A stretch of DNA of 64,000 nucleotides from Methanobacterium sp. BRmetb2 (GCA_003491285.1 CP022705.1:1941501-2005500), one strand, 5' to 3'; positions 1-8,752 are shown, counted from the first letter of the stretch. The notes: a model not told the origin generated them from the letters alone. Made by a program: numbers and translations.

Positions 1-71
1 GTGAGTAATCATAATCCAAAAAGGATTACAAAATAAAATCAAATATAGTTTCAATCATTTTTTTTAAATTA

Positions 72-1058
72 TTATCCACTATAAAGTGTATTTATTAAGT
101 CTATAGCAACAGATTCTCCTTCTTGATCATCTAATCTTTTGAAAATTCCTACAGATTTCTTAAACACTTTATACATGGTTTCTTGATCATTTAATACATA
201 ACAGACACTTCCCATTAAAAGTAATGATAAAGCTTCTCCTTTTTCATCATTATTTTCATGGAATATATTAAAAGAATCTTTGAATGTTTTAAGTGCTTTA
301 TCACTTTCACCCCTTTTTAATAGGACATCTCCAATCAACAGACCTATTGTGGCTTTACCTGTTTTATCACCTATTAATTCAGAGTTTACATAAGCATCTT
401 TCAGATAAGTTATAGGATCTTTCTCTTGAGAGTAAGTTTCGTACATATGCACATTTTCTAGTATTTTAATAACATCATCTAATTTTGCACCTAATTTTTC
501 ATAGTCTATCGCATCTCTCGGAATGGTTGAGCGTGATGGATAAATTATATAAGATTCTTCATCTTTTAAATCTTCAGTTTTTGGTATTTGAGCAAGTTCT
601 TCTTCTATTTCCTTATCCTTATCATGAAGTGGGTTTTTTGTTTTAATGTTATTTTTCATTGATCTTTTATATTCTTGCAGTGAGAGGACATCATCCAGCT
701 TTTCTTGAATATCATCACTTAATGGTGATTTTAGTGAGGAGTATATTTTGAAGGATTTTTGGTAATGTTTTAGTGCTTTTTCTAGGTTGCGGTTGGTTAG
801 GTAGGTGTCTCCTATCAGGTTTTGGGTGTATGCTTCTCCTTCAGGGAATTGAAGTTTTTCATATACCTCCTGTGCTTCTTTAAAATATTCAAGAGCTTCT
901 TCTATTTGGTTGTTTTCCAGATATATTACTCCTATGTCGATTAGCGTATCTGCTTCGTGCTCCTGATATTCATGCAGTCTTTTTTCATAATTTTTTAAAG
1001 CACTATTTTTATCTTCAAAAGAGTCAAATATTCCTAATATTACCAGATTTTTCAACAT
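72..1058 (-). CDS. Tetratricopeptide-repeat protein (328 aa)
   Basis: Helical-repeat protein, probably a cytoplasmic scaffold for protein contacts; the partner is unknown. Two TPR units are clear near residues 36-70 and 75-110, with the usual alternating small and aromatic residues (GDTYLTNR, then ALKHYQKSF). A second TPR block lies at about 225-305 (IGDVLLKRGESDKALKTF). The charged linker at 130-190 has no recognisable domain. There is no signal peptide or membrane helix. It lies 18 bp downstream of a shorter paralogue and shares a 148-bp identical DNA block with it. The start gives a match to the paralogue (LxxLxILGIFDSF), although no strong ribosome binding site precedes it. Function not assigned. 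Confidence 0.85.
   Translation of the reverse strand: MLKNLVILGIFDSFEDKNSALKNYEKRLHEYQEHEADTLIDIGVIYLENNQIEEALEYFKEAQEVYEKLQFPEGEAYTQNLIGDTYLTNRNLEKALKHYQKSFKIYSSLKSPLSDDIQEKLDDVLSLQEYKRSMKNNIKTKNPLHDKDKEIEEELAQIPKTEDLKDEESYIIYPSRSTIPRDAIDYEKLGAKLDDVIKILENVHMYETYSQEKDPITYLKDAYVNSELIGDKTGKATIGLLIGDVLLKRGESDKALKTFKDSFNIFHENNDEKGEALSLLLMGSVCYVLNDQETMYKVFKKSVGIFKRLDDQEGESVAIDLINTLYSG
719..866. repeat. 148-bp direct repeat, copy 1
   Basis: By reading, every base from 719 to 866 matches 1151-1298 (offset 432). After one mismatch the match continues for about 17 more bases. It encodes the second TPR unit of the 328-aa protein. The flanking coding sequence of the two genes has diverged much more. 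Confidence 0.9.
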
Positions 1059-1076
1059 ACTATCATCAACAAAGTA

Positions 1077-1490
1077 TTATGACTCATCAACTAGTTCCAT
1101 AGTTTGCTTTGCTTTTTCAGTATCTTTAATTTTCTCGAATAATTCATTTTTTAATGGTGATTTTAGTGAGGAGTATATTTTGAAGGATTTTTGGTAATGT
1201 TTTAGTGCTTTTTCTAGGTTGCGGTTGGTTAGGTAGGTGTCTCCTATCAGGTTTTGGGTGTATGCTTCTCCTTCAGGGAATTGAAGTTTTTCATATACTT
1301 CCTGTGCTTCTTTAAATTTTGTTAGGGCTTCTTCTATTTGGTTGTCTTCCAGGTATATTACTCCTATGTCGATTAATATATCTGCTTCATGTTCCCGATA
1401 TTCATCCAACCTTTTTTTATAATTTTTTAAAGCACCATTTTTCCCTCTAAATGTGTCAAATATCCCAATTAATAACATTGCTTTCCACAT
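1077..1490 (-). CDS. Short tetratricopeptide-repeat protein (137 aa)
   Basis: A shorter paralogue of the next gene in the transcript. It keeps the N-terminal module (LIGIFDTFRGKNGALKNY) and two TPR units (about residues 35-110), then ends after a divergent 25-residue tail, so the C-terminal TPR block of the 328-aa paralogue is absent. A GGAAGAT ribosome binding site precedes the ATG, and the gene is first in an apparent two-gene transcript. It probably arose by tandem duplication, either by loss of the C-terminal half here or by gain of it in the neighbour. A protein-protein interaction role is inferred from the fold only. Confidence 0.8.
   Translation of the reverse strand: MWKAMLLIGIFDTFRGKNGALKNYKKRLDEYREHEADILIDIGVIYLEDNQIEEALTKFKEAQEVYEKLQFPEGEAYTQNLIGDTYLTNRNLEKALKHYQKSFKIYSSLKSPLKNELFEKIKDTEKAKQTMELVDES
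1151..1298. repeat. 148-bp direct repeat, copy 2
   Basis: Partner of 719-866, within the 137-aa TPR gene in the same reading frame. Such identity inside otherwise diverged paralogues suggests recent gene conversion or strong local constraint. Confidence 0.9.
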
Positions 1491-1648
1491 AGTATCTTCC
1501 GAAATTTTTGATATAATTAATTAGTTACTATTTTATCAATCAATACATATATAGAATACTTCATGACGAAAATTAGTTACCTCTGTAATTAAATAGTATA
1601 AATCCTATAATAAGAAATATAGGATTAAAAAAATGGTTTGAGATAATT

Positions 1649-2638
1649 ATGTATAATATAACCGTTGTTCCTGGGGATGGAATTGGAGTTGAAGTGTCAA
1701 ATGCAAGTTTAACTGTTTTAGAAGCATTAAATATTGAATTTAATTTCACTAAAGCACATGCGGGATATGAATGCTTCCAAAACACAGGTACTACCATCCC
1801 TCAAGATACCATTAATATGTCACGTAAAGCAGATGCAACTCTTTTTGGAGCAGTCACTACAGTTCCAGGGCAGAAAAGTGCCATCATAACTTTGAGAAAA
1901 GCGTTAGATCTTTTTGCCAATATTAGGCCTGTAAAATCTTATGAGGGTATTAATTCTCTTTATAATAATCTGGATATGGTTATTATAAGGGAAAATAGTG
2001 AGGGATTATATTCTGGTATTGAAGAAAATACTGATGGGAGTGCCACTGCCCTTAGAGTGATAACCAGAAAAGCTTGTGAGAGAATATCTAAATTTGCACT
2101 GGAATATTCAAAAAATAACAGTCGAAAAAAGGTAACAGCTGTTCATAAGGCTAATGTATTAAAAAAAACCGATGGAATTTTTAAAGATGTCTTCTATCAA
2201 GTAGCAGAAAAATATCAAGATATTAAAGTAGATGATAAATACGTGGATGCAACTGCAATGTTTTTAATTACCAAACCACAGGAGTTTGACGTGATTGTTA
2301 CTACCAACCTTTTTGGGGATATATTATCTGATGAAGGTGCTGGTTTGGTGGGAGGATTAGGGCTGGCACCATCAGCAAATATTGGGGAAAATAATGCATT
2401 ATTTGAACCAGTACATGGATCCGCTCCAGATATTGCTGGGAAAAATATTGCAAATCCCTTAGCAATGTTATTTTCAGCAGTAATGATGCTTGATTATTTA
2501 AAAGAAAATTATGAGGCACGCAGATTAGAAAATGCATTAATCAATCTTTTGAAGGAAGGTAAAATAGTAACACCAGACTTAGGTGGTTCTTATTTTACCA
2601 TGGACATGGTTCACGAAATAAAAAAGAAATTAGAATAA
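1649..2638 (+). CDS. aksF: Isocitrate/isopropylmalate-family dehydrogenase (homoisocitrate or 3-isopropylmalate dehydrogenase)
   Basis: NAD(P)-dependent beta-decarboxylating dehydrogenase. In methanogens the two paralogues serve leucine synthesis (LeuB) and the 2-oxosuberate chain elongation of coenzyme B synthesis (AksF). At 329 aa it has the family length. Visible motifs are the N-terminal VPGDGIG, RENSEGLYSG with catalytic Tyr121, HKANVLK with catalytic Lys167, the metal-site Asp region (DATAMF at 200; NLFGDILSDE at 220-229) and the cofactor loop HGSAPDIAGK (256-265). It converges on argB. AksF versus LeuB cannot be decided from sequence alone; the symbol is tentative and rests on recalled synteny next to argB/argJ. 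Confidence 0.85.
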   Translation: MYNITVVPGDGIGVEVSNASLTVLEALNIEFNFTKAHAGYECFQNTGTTIPQDTINMSRKADATLFGAVTTVPGQKSAIITLRKALDLFANIRPVKSYEGINSLYNNLDMVIIRENSEGLYSGIEENTDGSATALRVITRKACERISKFALEYSKNNSRKKVTAVHKANVLKKTDGIFKDVFYQVAEKYQDIKVDDKYVDATAMFLITKPQEFDVIVTTNLFGDILSDEGAGLVGGLGLAPSANIGENNALFEPVHGSAPDIAGKNIANPLAMLFSAVMMLDYLKENYEARRLENALINLLKEGKIVTPDLGGSYFTMDMVHEIKKKLE

Positions 2639-2647
2639 GCCATTTCT

Positions 2648-3529
2648 TCAAAGGGTTATCATGGTTCCAATACCTTTTTTAGTGAATATTTCCAGTAATA
2701 TAGAATGTTGTATTCTTCCATCGATTATATGGGCTGATTTTACGCCGCCTTCTATAGCATCGATACAAGTTAAGGTTTTAGGAAGCATCCCCTCTTTTAT
2801 AGTCCCATTTTCGATTAATTCTTTTACTTCATCTATACCAATCTCTTTAATAAGAGAATCAGGGTCTGAAGGATCTTCCAATATTCCCGGAACATCTGTA
2901 AGAATTATAAGTTTTTCAGCATCTATTTTAGATGCAATATCCCCGGCCACTGTATCTGCATTTAAATTCAATGTATTGGCATTTTTATCAACGCCTATAG
3001 GGGATATAATTGGTATATAATTGTTCTCAGTTAACATTTCAATTACATCTGGATTAATTGATTCTATTTTTCCCACTAATCCCAAATCCACATACTTCTC
3101 TTCACCAGTAAGCTTGTCCATTATTACATGTGGATCCTTTTTCTTTGCCAGTAGAAGCTGACTGTCCTTTCCAGAGAGACCTATACCTTTACCACCATGT
3201 AAACATATTTTAGACACAATTTCTGTATTTATTTTACCAACCAGAACCATTTTTACTATGTCCATTGTTTCCTGATCAGTTATCCTCAAACCTTCAATAA
3301 ATTGCGGTTCCTTACCGAGCTTGTTCATTGATCTTGATATTTCAGGGCCGCCTCCATGCACTACAATTGGTTCCATACCAACATATTTCAAAAGAACAGT
3401 ATCTCGAGCAGTAGATTCCATGGCACCAGCATCAATCATGGCATTGCCACCATACTTAATTAAAATCTTTTTTTTATGAAACTTTTTTATGTAAGGCAGT
3501 GCCTCAATTAAAATATTCACGGTTTTCAT
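2648..3529 (-). CDS. argB: Acetylglutamate kinase
   Basis: Phosphorylates N-acetylglutamate with ATP, the second step of arginine synthesis in the cytoplasm. It is an amino-acid kinase fold of 293 aa: ILIKYGGNAM phosphate-binding strand near residue 25, VHGGGPEIS near 60, and the nucleotide region LILTDVPGIL near 205. The ATG at 3529 is preferred over the in-frame TTG at 3541, because GGGGATAATT precedes it at good distance. The adjacent upstream argJ points to a shared arginine operon. Confidence 0.93.
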   Translation of the reverse strand: MKTVNILIEALPYIKKFHKKKILIKYGGNAMIDAGAMESTARDTVLLKYVGMEPIVVHGGGPEISRSMNKLGKEPQFIEGLRITDQETMDIVKMVLVGKINTEIVSKICLHGGKGIGLSGKDSQLLLAKKKDPHVIMDKLTGEEKYVDLGLVGKIESINPDVIEMLTENNYIPIISPIGVDKNANTLNLNADTVAGDIASKIDAEKLIILTDVPGILEDPSDPDSLIKEIGIDEVKELIENGTIKEGMLPKTLTCIDAIEGGVKSAHIIDGRIQHSILLEIFTKKGIGTMITL

Positions 3530-3589
3530 AATTATCCCCAATAATAATTTACTTTTAAATCTATTAAATTATAGCAAGTGGTTATATAA

Positions 3590-4783
3590 TTATGTAGTGT
3601 ATTCTGCATTAATTTTTACATAATCATAACTCAAATCGCAGCCATAAGCGACTGCAGTATAGTCTCCCAAACCTATATCTATAATAATATTGATTTCTTT
3701 ATTTTTCATTATTTCTTCAGCAACTTCCAGTTCATTTGAACCTTGATATGCTCTAACAACGCCTTTATCTATGATATCTACAGATTTACTTTCAGATTCA
3801 AGAGTTACGCTGATAATATTCTCATCCATCTGTGCTCTTGAATAGCCTACTGCAGCAACTATTCTTCCCCAGTTAGGATCAGCACCAAATAGTGCTGTCT
3901 TCACCAATGGGGATTTTGCTACAGCTTTAGCGGCTTTTTTTGCATCTTCACTAGTTTGAGCACCATTAACAGTTACTTCCATATATTTAGTTGCTCCTTC
4001 CCCATCTTTTGCCATCATCTTAGCCAGTTCTTGGCAGACAAATTCTAGAGCTTCCTGAAAATTTTGATCTATTTCACCAGATTTTCCATTGGCCATTAAA
4101 ACAACCATATCATTGGTACTTTCATCACCGTCTATAACTAACATGTTGAAGGATACATCCACTGCCTTTTTAAGCGCTTCTTGGAGTTGTGAAGGGGATG
4201 CTTTAACGTCAGTAGTGAGGTAACCTAACATAGTCCCCATATTAGGTTCAATCATTCCTGAACCTTTAACTATTCCTCCAATTCTAACCTTATTCCCATC
4301 TTTGAGAAATGTTTCTACTGAAATTTCTTTGGAAAATTTGTCTGTGGTCAAAATTGCTTCTGCAGCTTTTTTTGATGCCTCAGCCGAGTTTTCAAGATTT
4401 TCCAGACATTCTTTTATAAGATTATTTATGGTTTCCATGGGCATTTTTCTACCAATTACACCAGTGGATCCTACTACCACATCTTCCGGTTTAACTCCTA
4501 TTTTTTTGGCAACAAGATCTATCATATTATTTGCGTCTTTTAAACCTTCTTTACCAGTAAAGCAGTTAGCATTCCCACTGTTGGTCACAATGGCAGATAA
4601 CTTACCATTTGAAATATTTTTCTTGGAGACAACTATTGGTGCGGCAACTACTTTATTGGAGGTAAAAACTGCTGCTGCTTGGCTTTCTTTGCATACAATT
4701 ACTGCAGCACCATATTTTCCTTTTTTTTTGCCGTATGCAGTAACATTATTTACTGCACATAATCCTCCTTTTATAATTTTCAT
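3590..4783 (-). CDS. argJ: Arginine biosynthesis bifunctional protein ArgJ (ornithine acetyltransferase)
   Basis: Transfers the acetyl group from N-acetylornithine to glutamate, closing the cyclic arginine pathway; some homologues also use acetyl-CoA. It is about 397 aa, normal for ArgJ. The self-cleavage site is visible as DGEGATKYMEV, with the Thr that becomes the N-terminal nucleophile of the beta chain. Other landmarks are TSNKVVAAP near the N-terminus and GADPNWGRI in the beta chain. The start is set at the ATG at 4783 (MKIIKGG), preceded by GTGATA; the longer reading adds a hydrophobic tail not expected in the family. Downstream partner is argB. Confidence 0.93.
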   Translation of the reverse strand: MKIIKGGLCAVNNVTAYGKKKGKYGAAVIVCKESQAAAVFTSNKVVAAPIVVSKKNISNGKLSAIVTNSGNANCFTGKEGLKDANNMIDLVAKKIGVKPEDVVVGSTGVIGRKMPMETINNLIKECLENLENSAEASKKAAEAILTTDKFSKEISVETFLKDGNKVRIGGIVKGSGMIEPNMGTMLGYLTTDVKASPSQLQEALKKAVDVSFNMLVIDGDESTNDMVVLMANGKSGEIDQNFQEALEFVCQELAKMMAKDGEGATKYMEVTVNGAQTSEDAKKAAKAVAKSPLVKTALFGADPNWGRIVAAVGYSRAQMDENIISVTLESESKSVDIIDKGVVRAYQGSNELEVAEEIMKNKEINIIIDIGLGDYTAVAYGCDLSYDYVKINAEYTT

Positions 4784-4865
4784 AAGTATCACTATGATAT
4801 AATTCAATCTAATAATTAACAAGTTTATTGGTTTTTTTAAAATAAAAAGAAAAAATTAGGAAATT

Positions 4866-5198
4866 TTAACCAGTATTATTATTGCTGCCTTCGTTTGTTG
4901 TTGTATCTTGTGTGTTTTGATTGTTTGTATTGGTATTTTGTGATGTGGGGTTTTCCACATAAACTTCTTGATAGTTTCCTCCAGTGGAGGGATTTGCTTG
5001 ACTATTCTCTGTGGTTACTTGATTTGGAGTTATAGGAGTTAAGTTAGGATTTTTGTCTTCAGTAAAATTTAAAGAAAAAGGGGATGAACTGTCATTTTGT
5101 GATAAACCAATAACTATACCCACTCCAGATCCACAACTAAAAGCAATCAATGAAATAATGAATGCAACCATTATTTTTCCTTCAGTTTCAGGTCTCAT
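4866..5198 (-). CDS. Small single-pass membrane protein with Asn/Thr-rich external tail (110 aa)
   Basis: Not recognised. Residues 9-31 form one hydrophobic segment (VAFIISLIAFSCGSGVGIVIGL), and residues 32-110 are low-complexity Asn/Thr/Gln/Ser, with N-glycosylation sequons (NDS, NFT, NNT) typical of an exposed archaeal surface tail. A Cys lies inside the hydrophobic segment, but the motif is not a convincing lipobox. GGTAGGAATT precedes the ATG. It lies 59 bp downstream of the GGDD palm-domain membrane protein on the same strand and may share its transcript. The role is unknown. Confidence 0.7.
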   Translation of the reverse strand: MRPETEGKIMVAFIISLIAFSCGSGVGIVIGLSQNDSSSPFSLNFTEDKNPNLTPITPNQVTTENSQANPSTGGNYQEVYVENPTSQNTNTNNQNTQDTTTNEGSNNNTG

Positions 5199-5257
5199 AA
5201 TTCCTACCCCTATTATTTTTTATTTTTCAGTGCTTAAATAGATTTCTATTGTTACAA

Positions 5258-6472
5258 CTAGCGAGTTACTGCATATACTATTGAAAGTAAGATGGCTAAT
5301 ATACCAAAGATCCAACCATACTCGGGATTAAGGTTCCATCCCAAAAAGGTAGCAATGAACACAAAAATGAATATTAAAATTGCTTTACCCTTACTATAAA
5401 ATGCAAAATCTATCACTGCTTTGGTAAATTCTGATGGAATGAAATAACCATACACCCCGTCAGCTATGTCAAATACCATAACCGGGCTGTTGTTCCATAT
5501 TTTTATCTCATCAGCCATTTGGGCTCTTTCACCAGCTTCTCTTCTACTTTTGCCTATACCGGCCCTTATTTCAACCCCTCTATTAAGGCCGTACCATGCA
5601 GAATCAATGCCTGCTCTCAGTGCAGCATCTTTAGTGGGTAAATTAGCTATCAAATCATCTCCACCTTCTCTATAACCTTCTATTTTTCCTTCACAGTCAG
5701 TTTCAATGAATTTTTTTATTTCATTCATTATATTCACAAGTTTGTCTCTTCCTTGCTCTTCGATGAAATGGGTAGAGTCGATTACATCTATGAATAGATA
5801 ATTATCATAGTATACAGGTTTTCCTTTTAATTTTTCAAATTTTGAAGAAAAGACAATGGCATATTCACCACCAAGTTTAGTAAAACCAACTCCGGATACT
5901 TCTCCAATTTCTTTATTGAGATTTATGGCTCTTTCTATTGCTGCAGCCCCAGTCATTCCTACTGCTGCCCTAATATCCATACCATTTTCCATTCCCAATC
6001 TTATGAGTTTGATAGCGACTCTTATTGCATCATTTTTTGATAACATCCGGGACACAAGTTCAGTGTCACTTTCTTCAATAATGGTACCTCTCTCTTTCAA
6101 AATTAAATTTACAAAATCTTTAATAACATTTCCGTGATTAAAGACTTCAATGTAGAGGAAACGGTCACTTCCCATAATTATGTTACTGAGTAAAGCATAT
6201 TCATCTACTTTATTTTCCGCTGGTTTTAACTCGATAAACTTGCGGGTTTCAGGGATGTTCTCAGGACCAACTTCGTTTATCAAGTTTTTAAAAATATTAT
6301 TAGTATTAATATGTGCTGGTTCCAGTTCAAGTAGCATGGTTTGTGTGTAGTTAATCATTTCCACATATTCCCTTTCTCGGTTATTGGTGGGGTAATATTT
6401 GGTGCCTATGCTCAGAACCTTTTTTTTAAGGAAGAAACCAAAAATAGCACGCATTAAGTAATTACTTGCCAT
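5258..6472 (-). CDS. Membrane-anchored GGDD palm-domain protein (nucleotidyl-cyclase / GTP cyclohydrolase III-like)
   Basis: A 404-aa protein with a palm-type (cyclase/polymerase-like) domain and two C-terminal membrane helices (about 363-378 and 386-402). Residues 227-320 carry FIDVIDST, with Asp229 and Asp232 as candidate metal ligands, then YREGGDDL, with GGDD at 270-273, then EIRAGIGKSRREAGERAQ. The order resembles GTP cyclohydrolase III (MJ0145 family), GGDEF cyclases and the Cas10 palm. Residues 150-182 contain an earlier echo (DIRAAVGMTGAAAIERA) lacking the acidic pair, suggesting a tandem palm repeat with one active half. The ATG overlaps the stop of the NYN nuclease gene (TAATG), so the two are translationally coupled. 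Product and substrate are unknown; a nucleotide signal is inference. Confidence 0.75.
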   Translation of the reverse strand: MASNYLMRAIFGFFLKKKVLSIGTKYYPTNNREREYVEMINYTQTMLLELEPAHINTNNIFKNLINEVGPENIPETRKFIELKPAENKVDEYALLSNIIMGSDRFLYIEVFNHGNVIKDFVNLILKERGTIIEESDTELVSRMLSKNDAIRVAIKLIRLGMENGMDIRAAVGMTGAAAIERAINLNKEIGEVSGVGFTKLGGEYAIVFSSKFEKLKGKPVYYDNYLFIDVIDSTHFIEEQGRDKLVNIMNEIKKFIETDCEGKIEGYREGGDDLIANLPTKDAALRAGIDSAWYGLNRGVEIRAGIGKSRREAGERAQMADEIKIWNNSPVMVFDIADGVYGYFIPSEFTKAVIDFAFYSKGKAILIFIFVFIATFLGWNLNPEYGWIFGILAILLSIVYAVTR

Positions 6473-7497
6473 TAACTTTCTCCTCCCTTCTCTAAGATAA
6501 CATCAAAGTGGCCTGGCTTTTCCATTAGCATACTGGGTTTTACTGACACTATGGGAAATTTCCAGGTTCCAAGTCTTGAAGCAACTGTACTGGCTATATT
6601 TCTAGAGTTTTTCTTAACAAAAGCATAATCATGATCATTTATGGTTATATTGACGTTGTAGGGAGATTCTTCCTCTACTTCATCAGAGTACATGATATTT
6701 AATTCAAATGTCCCTGGTTTGATATACAAGTCGTTTCGCACTGCCACCAAAGGGGCATGTTCTAATTTTAACCGATCGCCAACAGTTACTGCTATGTTCC
6801 CGGCATTTTTCACTGCATCTCTATAATCTTTGGGATGTACCAGTACAAATATTATGAAGTCGCTGGTTTTTTCAGCTTCTTCAACCATATTCATGACCTT
6901 GTCAAAAAGGGGTATTTTCAAGAAAACACTCTCTAATTTTGGTTCAAGACCCGCTTCTTTGCTTTTTGTTATTCTATCAATAGCCTCCTTTGCTATTGCA
7001 ATACCGCTGATTTTTTTACCTTTTTTTAATTTATAAGAATCCATGTTCTTTTTTTCAAATTCAGAGAGAATTTTGTTGCAGATCTTCTGTAGTATGTTCT
7101 TAACTTTCTTAGGTTGTGAAGATTTTCCAATAGTAATTTCACCATCTTTAAATTCATAGGGAATTCTGCGGCTATTAATGTCGTGGAATTCATCAAAGAA
7201 TTCCCTAAATACATCATTTGATAAAATTTTAGCATTCTCGTCTTCGGCAAATTTTAAAATAAAATGATCTGCAGTAGTACCAGAAGGCACTTGATGTACT
7301 TTACCTTCTGCAATTAACTGATTAAATCTTTCTTTATTATCTATCTCATGACGCAAAGATGCATCGGCTACCACAACTGGTTCGTATCCTAACTCTTTTA
7401 AGGCGTTTAAAGCTTTTTCTATATTACCTAAAAGAGGACTTCCATCTTTTTCTTTCCCAAAATGGGCCACATTCGATGCATCAACTATAACTTTCAA
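6472..7497 (-). CDS. NYN/PIN-like ribonuclease domain protein (Zc3h12a-type), 341 aa
   Basis: The N-terminal 115 residues look like a NYN (PIN-like) nuclease. VIVDASNVAHF carries Asp6, VVVADASLR Asp45, TTADHFI Asp77 and ILSNDVFREF Asp95; this acidic set in this order matches metal-dependent Zc3h12a-type RNases. The remaining 225 residues contain two similar halves (a VHPKDYRDAVKNAGNIAVTVGDRL segment and a later INDHDYAFVKKNSRNIAST segment), perhaps a duplicated regulatory or RNA-binding module. There is no membrane segment. The gene is translationally coupled to the downstream GGDD palm protein. RNase activity is inferred from motif order. Confidence 0.75.
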   Translation of the reverse strand: MKVIVDASNVAHFGKEKDGSPLLGNIEKALNALKELGYEPVVVADASLRHEIDNKERFNQLIAEGKVHQVPSGTTADHFILKFAEDENAKILSNDVFREFFDEFHDINSRRIPYEFKDGEITIGKSSQPKKVKNILQKICNKILSEFEKKNMDSYKLKKGKKISGIAIAKEAIDRITKSKEAGLEPKLESVFLKIPLFDKVMNMVEEAEKTSDFIIFVLVHPKDYRDAVKNAGNIAVTVGDRLKLEHAPLVAVRNDLYIKPGTFELNIMYSDEVEEESPYNVNITINDHDYAFVKKNSRNIASTVASRLGTWKFPIVSVKPSMLMEKPGHFDVILEKGGES

Positions 7498-7633
7498 TTA
7501 ACCACCTTTTAATGGTTATCCCATTATTTTTATTATCCAACAATTATTTCAATCAGCATATTATTAAATCTTGTTAAGAATCTGTTATAATAATCAGTTA
7601 GTTTTAATATTTTTATATTTATCCGTTATTCTA

Positions 7634-8386
7634 TTAATTTATTTTACAGGAGTTTTTATATTTTGCAATGCATTTGGATTTTCCGCCGAGTTGATTTAAA
7701 ACAATTTCGATAGTTTCATCTGAAATGTTAATAATGTTAAATGATGGAAGATCTCTGCCACGAAGTTTTAGTGAGGATACAGTCCCTGCGGTTACAAAGG
7801 CAGTATTCTCCACTAACCATACGTGAGGAACATGTTTATGGCCAGAAAGTACAATATCTGCTTTTCCATCAATAACTGATTTTAATATATCTCCGGCGTC
7901 GGTTAAAACATTTCTCTCCCTACCAGTTTTGGGTACGGGAATTATGTGGTGGTGGAGAGCTATAATTTTATATAAATTCTTTTTTTTAGCCTTTTTTAAT
8001 TCTTTTTCCATACGGCCTTGTTGAGATCGGCCGATTTTACCATAATTTAAATCAGGTTCACTACTATCCATACCTATGACTTTTATATCATTATTCTTCA
8101 AATTTAAAGTCCCATAACGCCGGTGTATAATTTCTTGGAAAGATTCGTTACCAACGTGCCGGGCATCATGATTTCCAGGTACTATCATCATTGGACTTTC
8201 AATCATTCTTAAAAATTCTTCGGCCAGCTCAAATTCCATGTGATATCCATTTTCGGTAACATCACCGGTTACAATCACAACATCAGGATTTATTTTATTT
8301 ATTCTTTCAATAGCTTCTAATAAAAGATTTTTTCTAAAATTAAAAGCCCCAACATGGAGATCTGAAACATGGACTACTACTACCAT
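7634..8386 (-). CDS. Calcineurin-like metallophosphoesterase (CpdA/Icc-like)
   Basis: A 250-aa dimetal phosphoesterase. The five blocks are visible in order: VSDLHVG (Asp9, His11), VTGDVTENG, VPGNHDARH, ALHHHIIP and LSGHKHVPH. The short single-domain form resembles class III cyclic-nucleotide phosphodiesterases (CpdA/Icc) more than SbcD/Mre11, because no DNA-binding cap follows the catalytic core. It starts directly after nac, and 136 bp upstream of the NYN nuclease on the same strand, so a role in clearing a nucleotide made by the GGDD protein is a testable idea only. Substrate unknown. Confidence 0.85.
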   Translation of the reverse strand: MVVVVHVSDLHVGAFNFRKNLLLEAIERINKINPDVVIVTGDVTENGYHMEFELAEEFLRMIESPMMIVPGNHDARHVGNESFQEIIHRRYGTLNLKNNDIKVIGMDSSEPDLNYGKIGRSQQGRMEKELKKAKKKNLYKIIALHHHIIPVPKTGRERNVLTDAGDILKSVIDGKADIVLSGHKHVPHVWLVENTAFVTAGTVSSLKLRGRDLPSFNIINISDETIEIVLNQLGGKSKCIAKYKNSCKIN

Positions 8387-8752
8387 TTATTTTATACTCT
8401 CCCTGATCTTCATAATTGCAGCTGCTAAATCCCCATTTGATTCTTTTAAAGCTTTTTCAGCCTCTTCTAAGCTAGCTCCAGAAGAATTAGATACCATCTC
8501 TATATCATCCTGAGGTATTTCCAATTCGGCTTCTATTTTTTTCTCTTGGGGTTTACCAGTGACTTGATATGTGAGCTGACCCATAAAATCCATTATATTA
8601 ATTTTTGGGTTATTAATAATTATTTCTTTATCTTTAAATCTGATAATTACCTCTTTAGCTCCTTTAACTTCTTTCATATCCATTCCCATTTGTTTCATGG
8701 TACGTTGCATTTGTTTTAATTGTTTTGGGTTCATTCCAGCACTAGGTAACAT
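8387..8752 (-). CDS. nac: Nascent polypeptide-associated complex protein (archaeal NAC)
   Basis: Ribosome-associated chaperone that contacts nascent chains at the tunnel exit and acts as a homodimer in archaea. It is 121 aa, the archaeal size. The N-terminal segment is Met/Lys-rich (MNPKQLKQMQRTMKQMGMD), the central NAC beta-barrel is at about 22-70 (VIIRFKDKEIII), and the C-terminal UBA domain is at about 83-120 (SGASLEEAEKALKESNGDL). The start overlaps the end of tgtA by one base (8752), so the two are likely co-translated. Confidence 0.93.
   Translation of the reverse strand: MLPSAGMNPKQLKQMQRTMKQMGMDMKEVKGAKEVIIRFKDKEIIINNPKINIMDFMGQLTYQVTGKPQEKKIEAELEIPQDDIEMVSNSSGASLEEAEKALKESNGDLAAAIMKIRESIK

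Noticed and set aside
1..71. AATCC-A5-GGATT hairpin at the left edge
   Set aside because: A five-base stem is too weak to call as terminator, although it lies downstream of the TPR gene.
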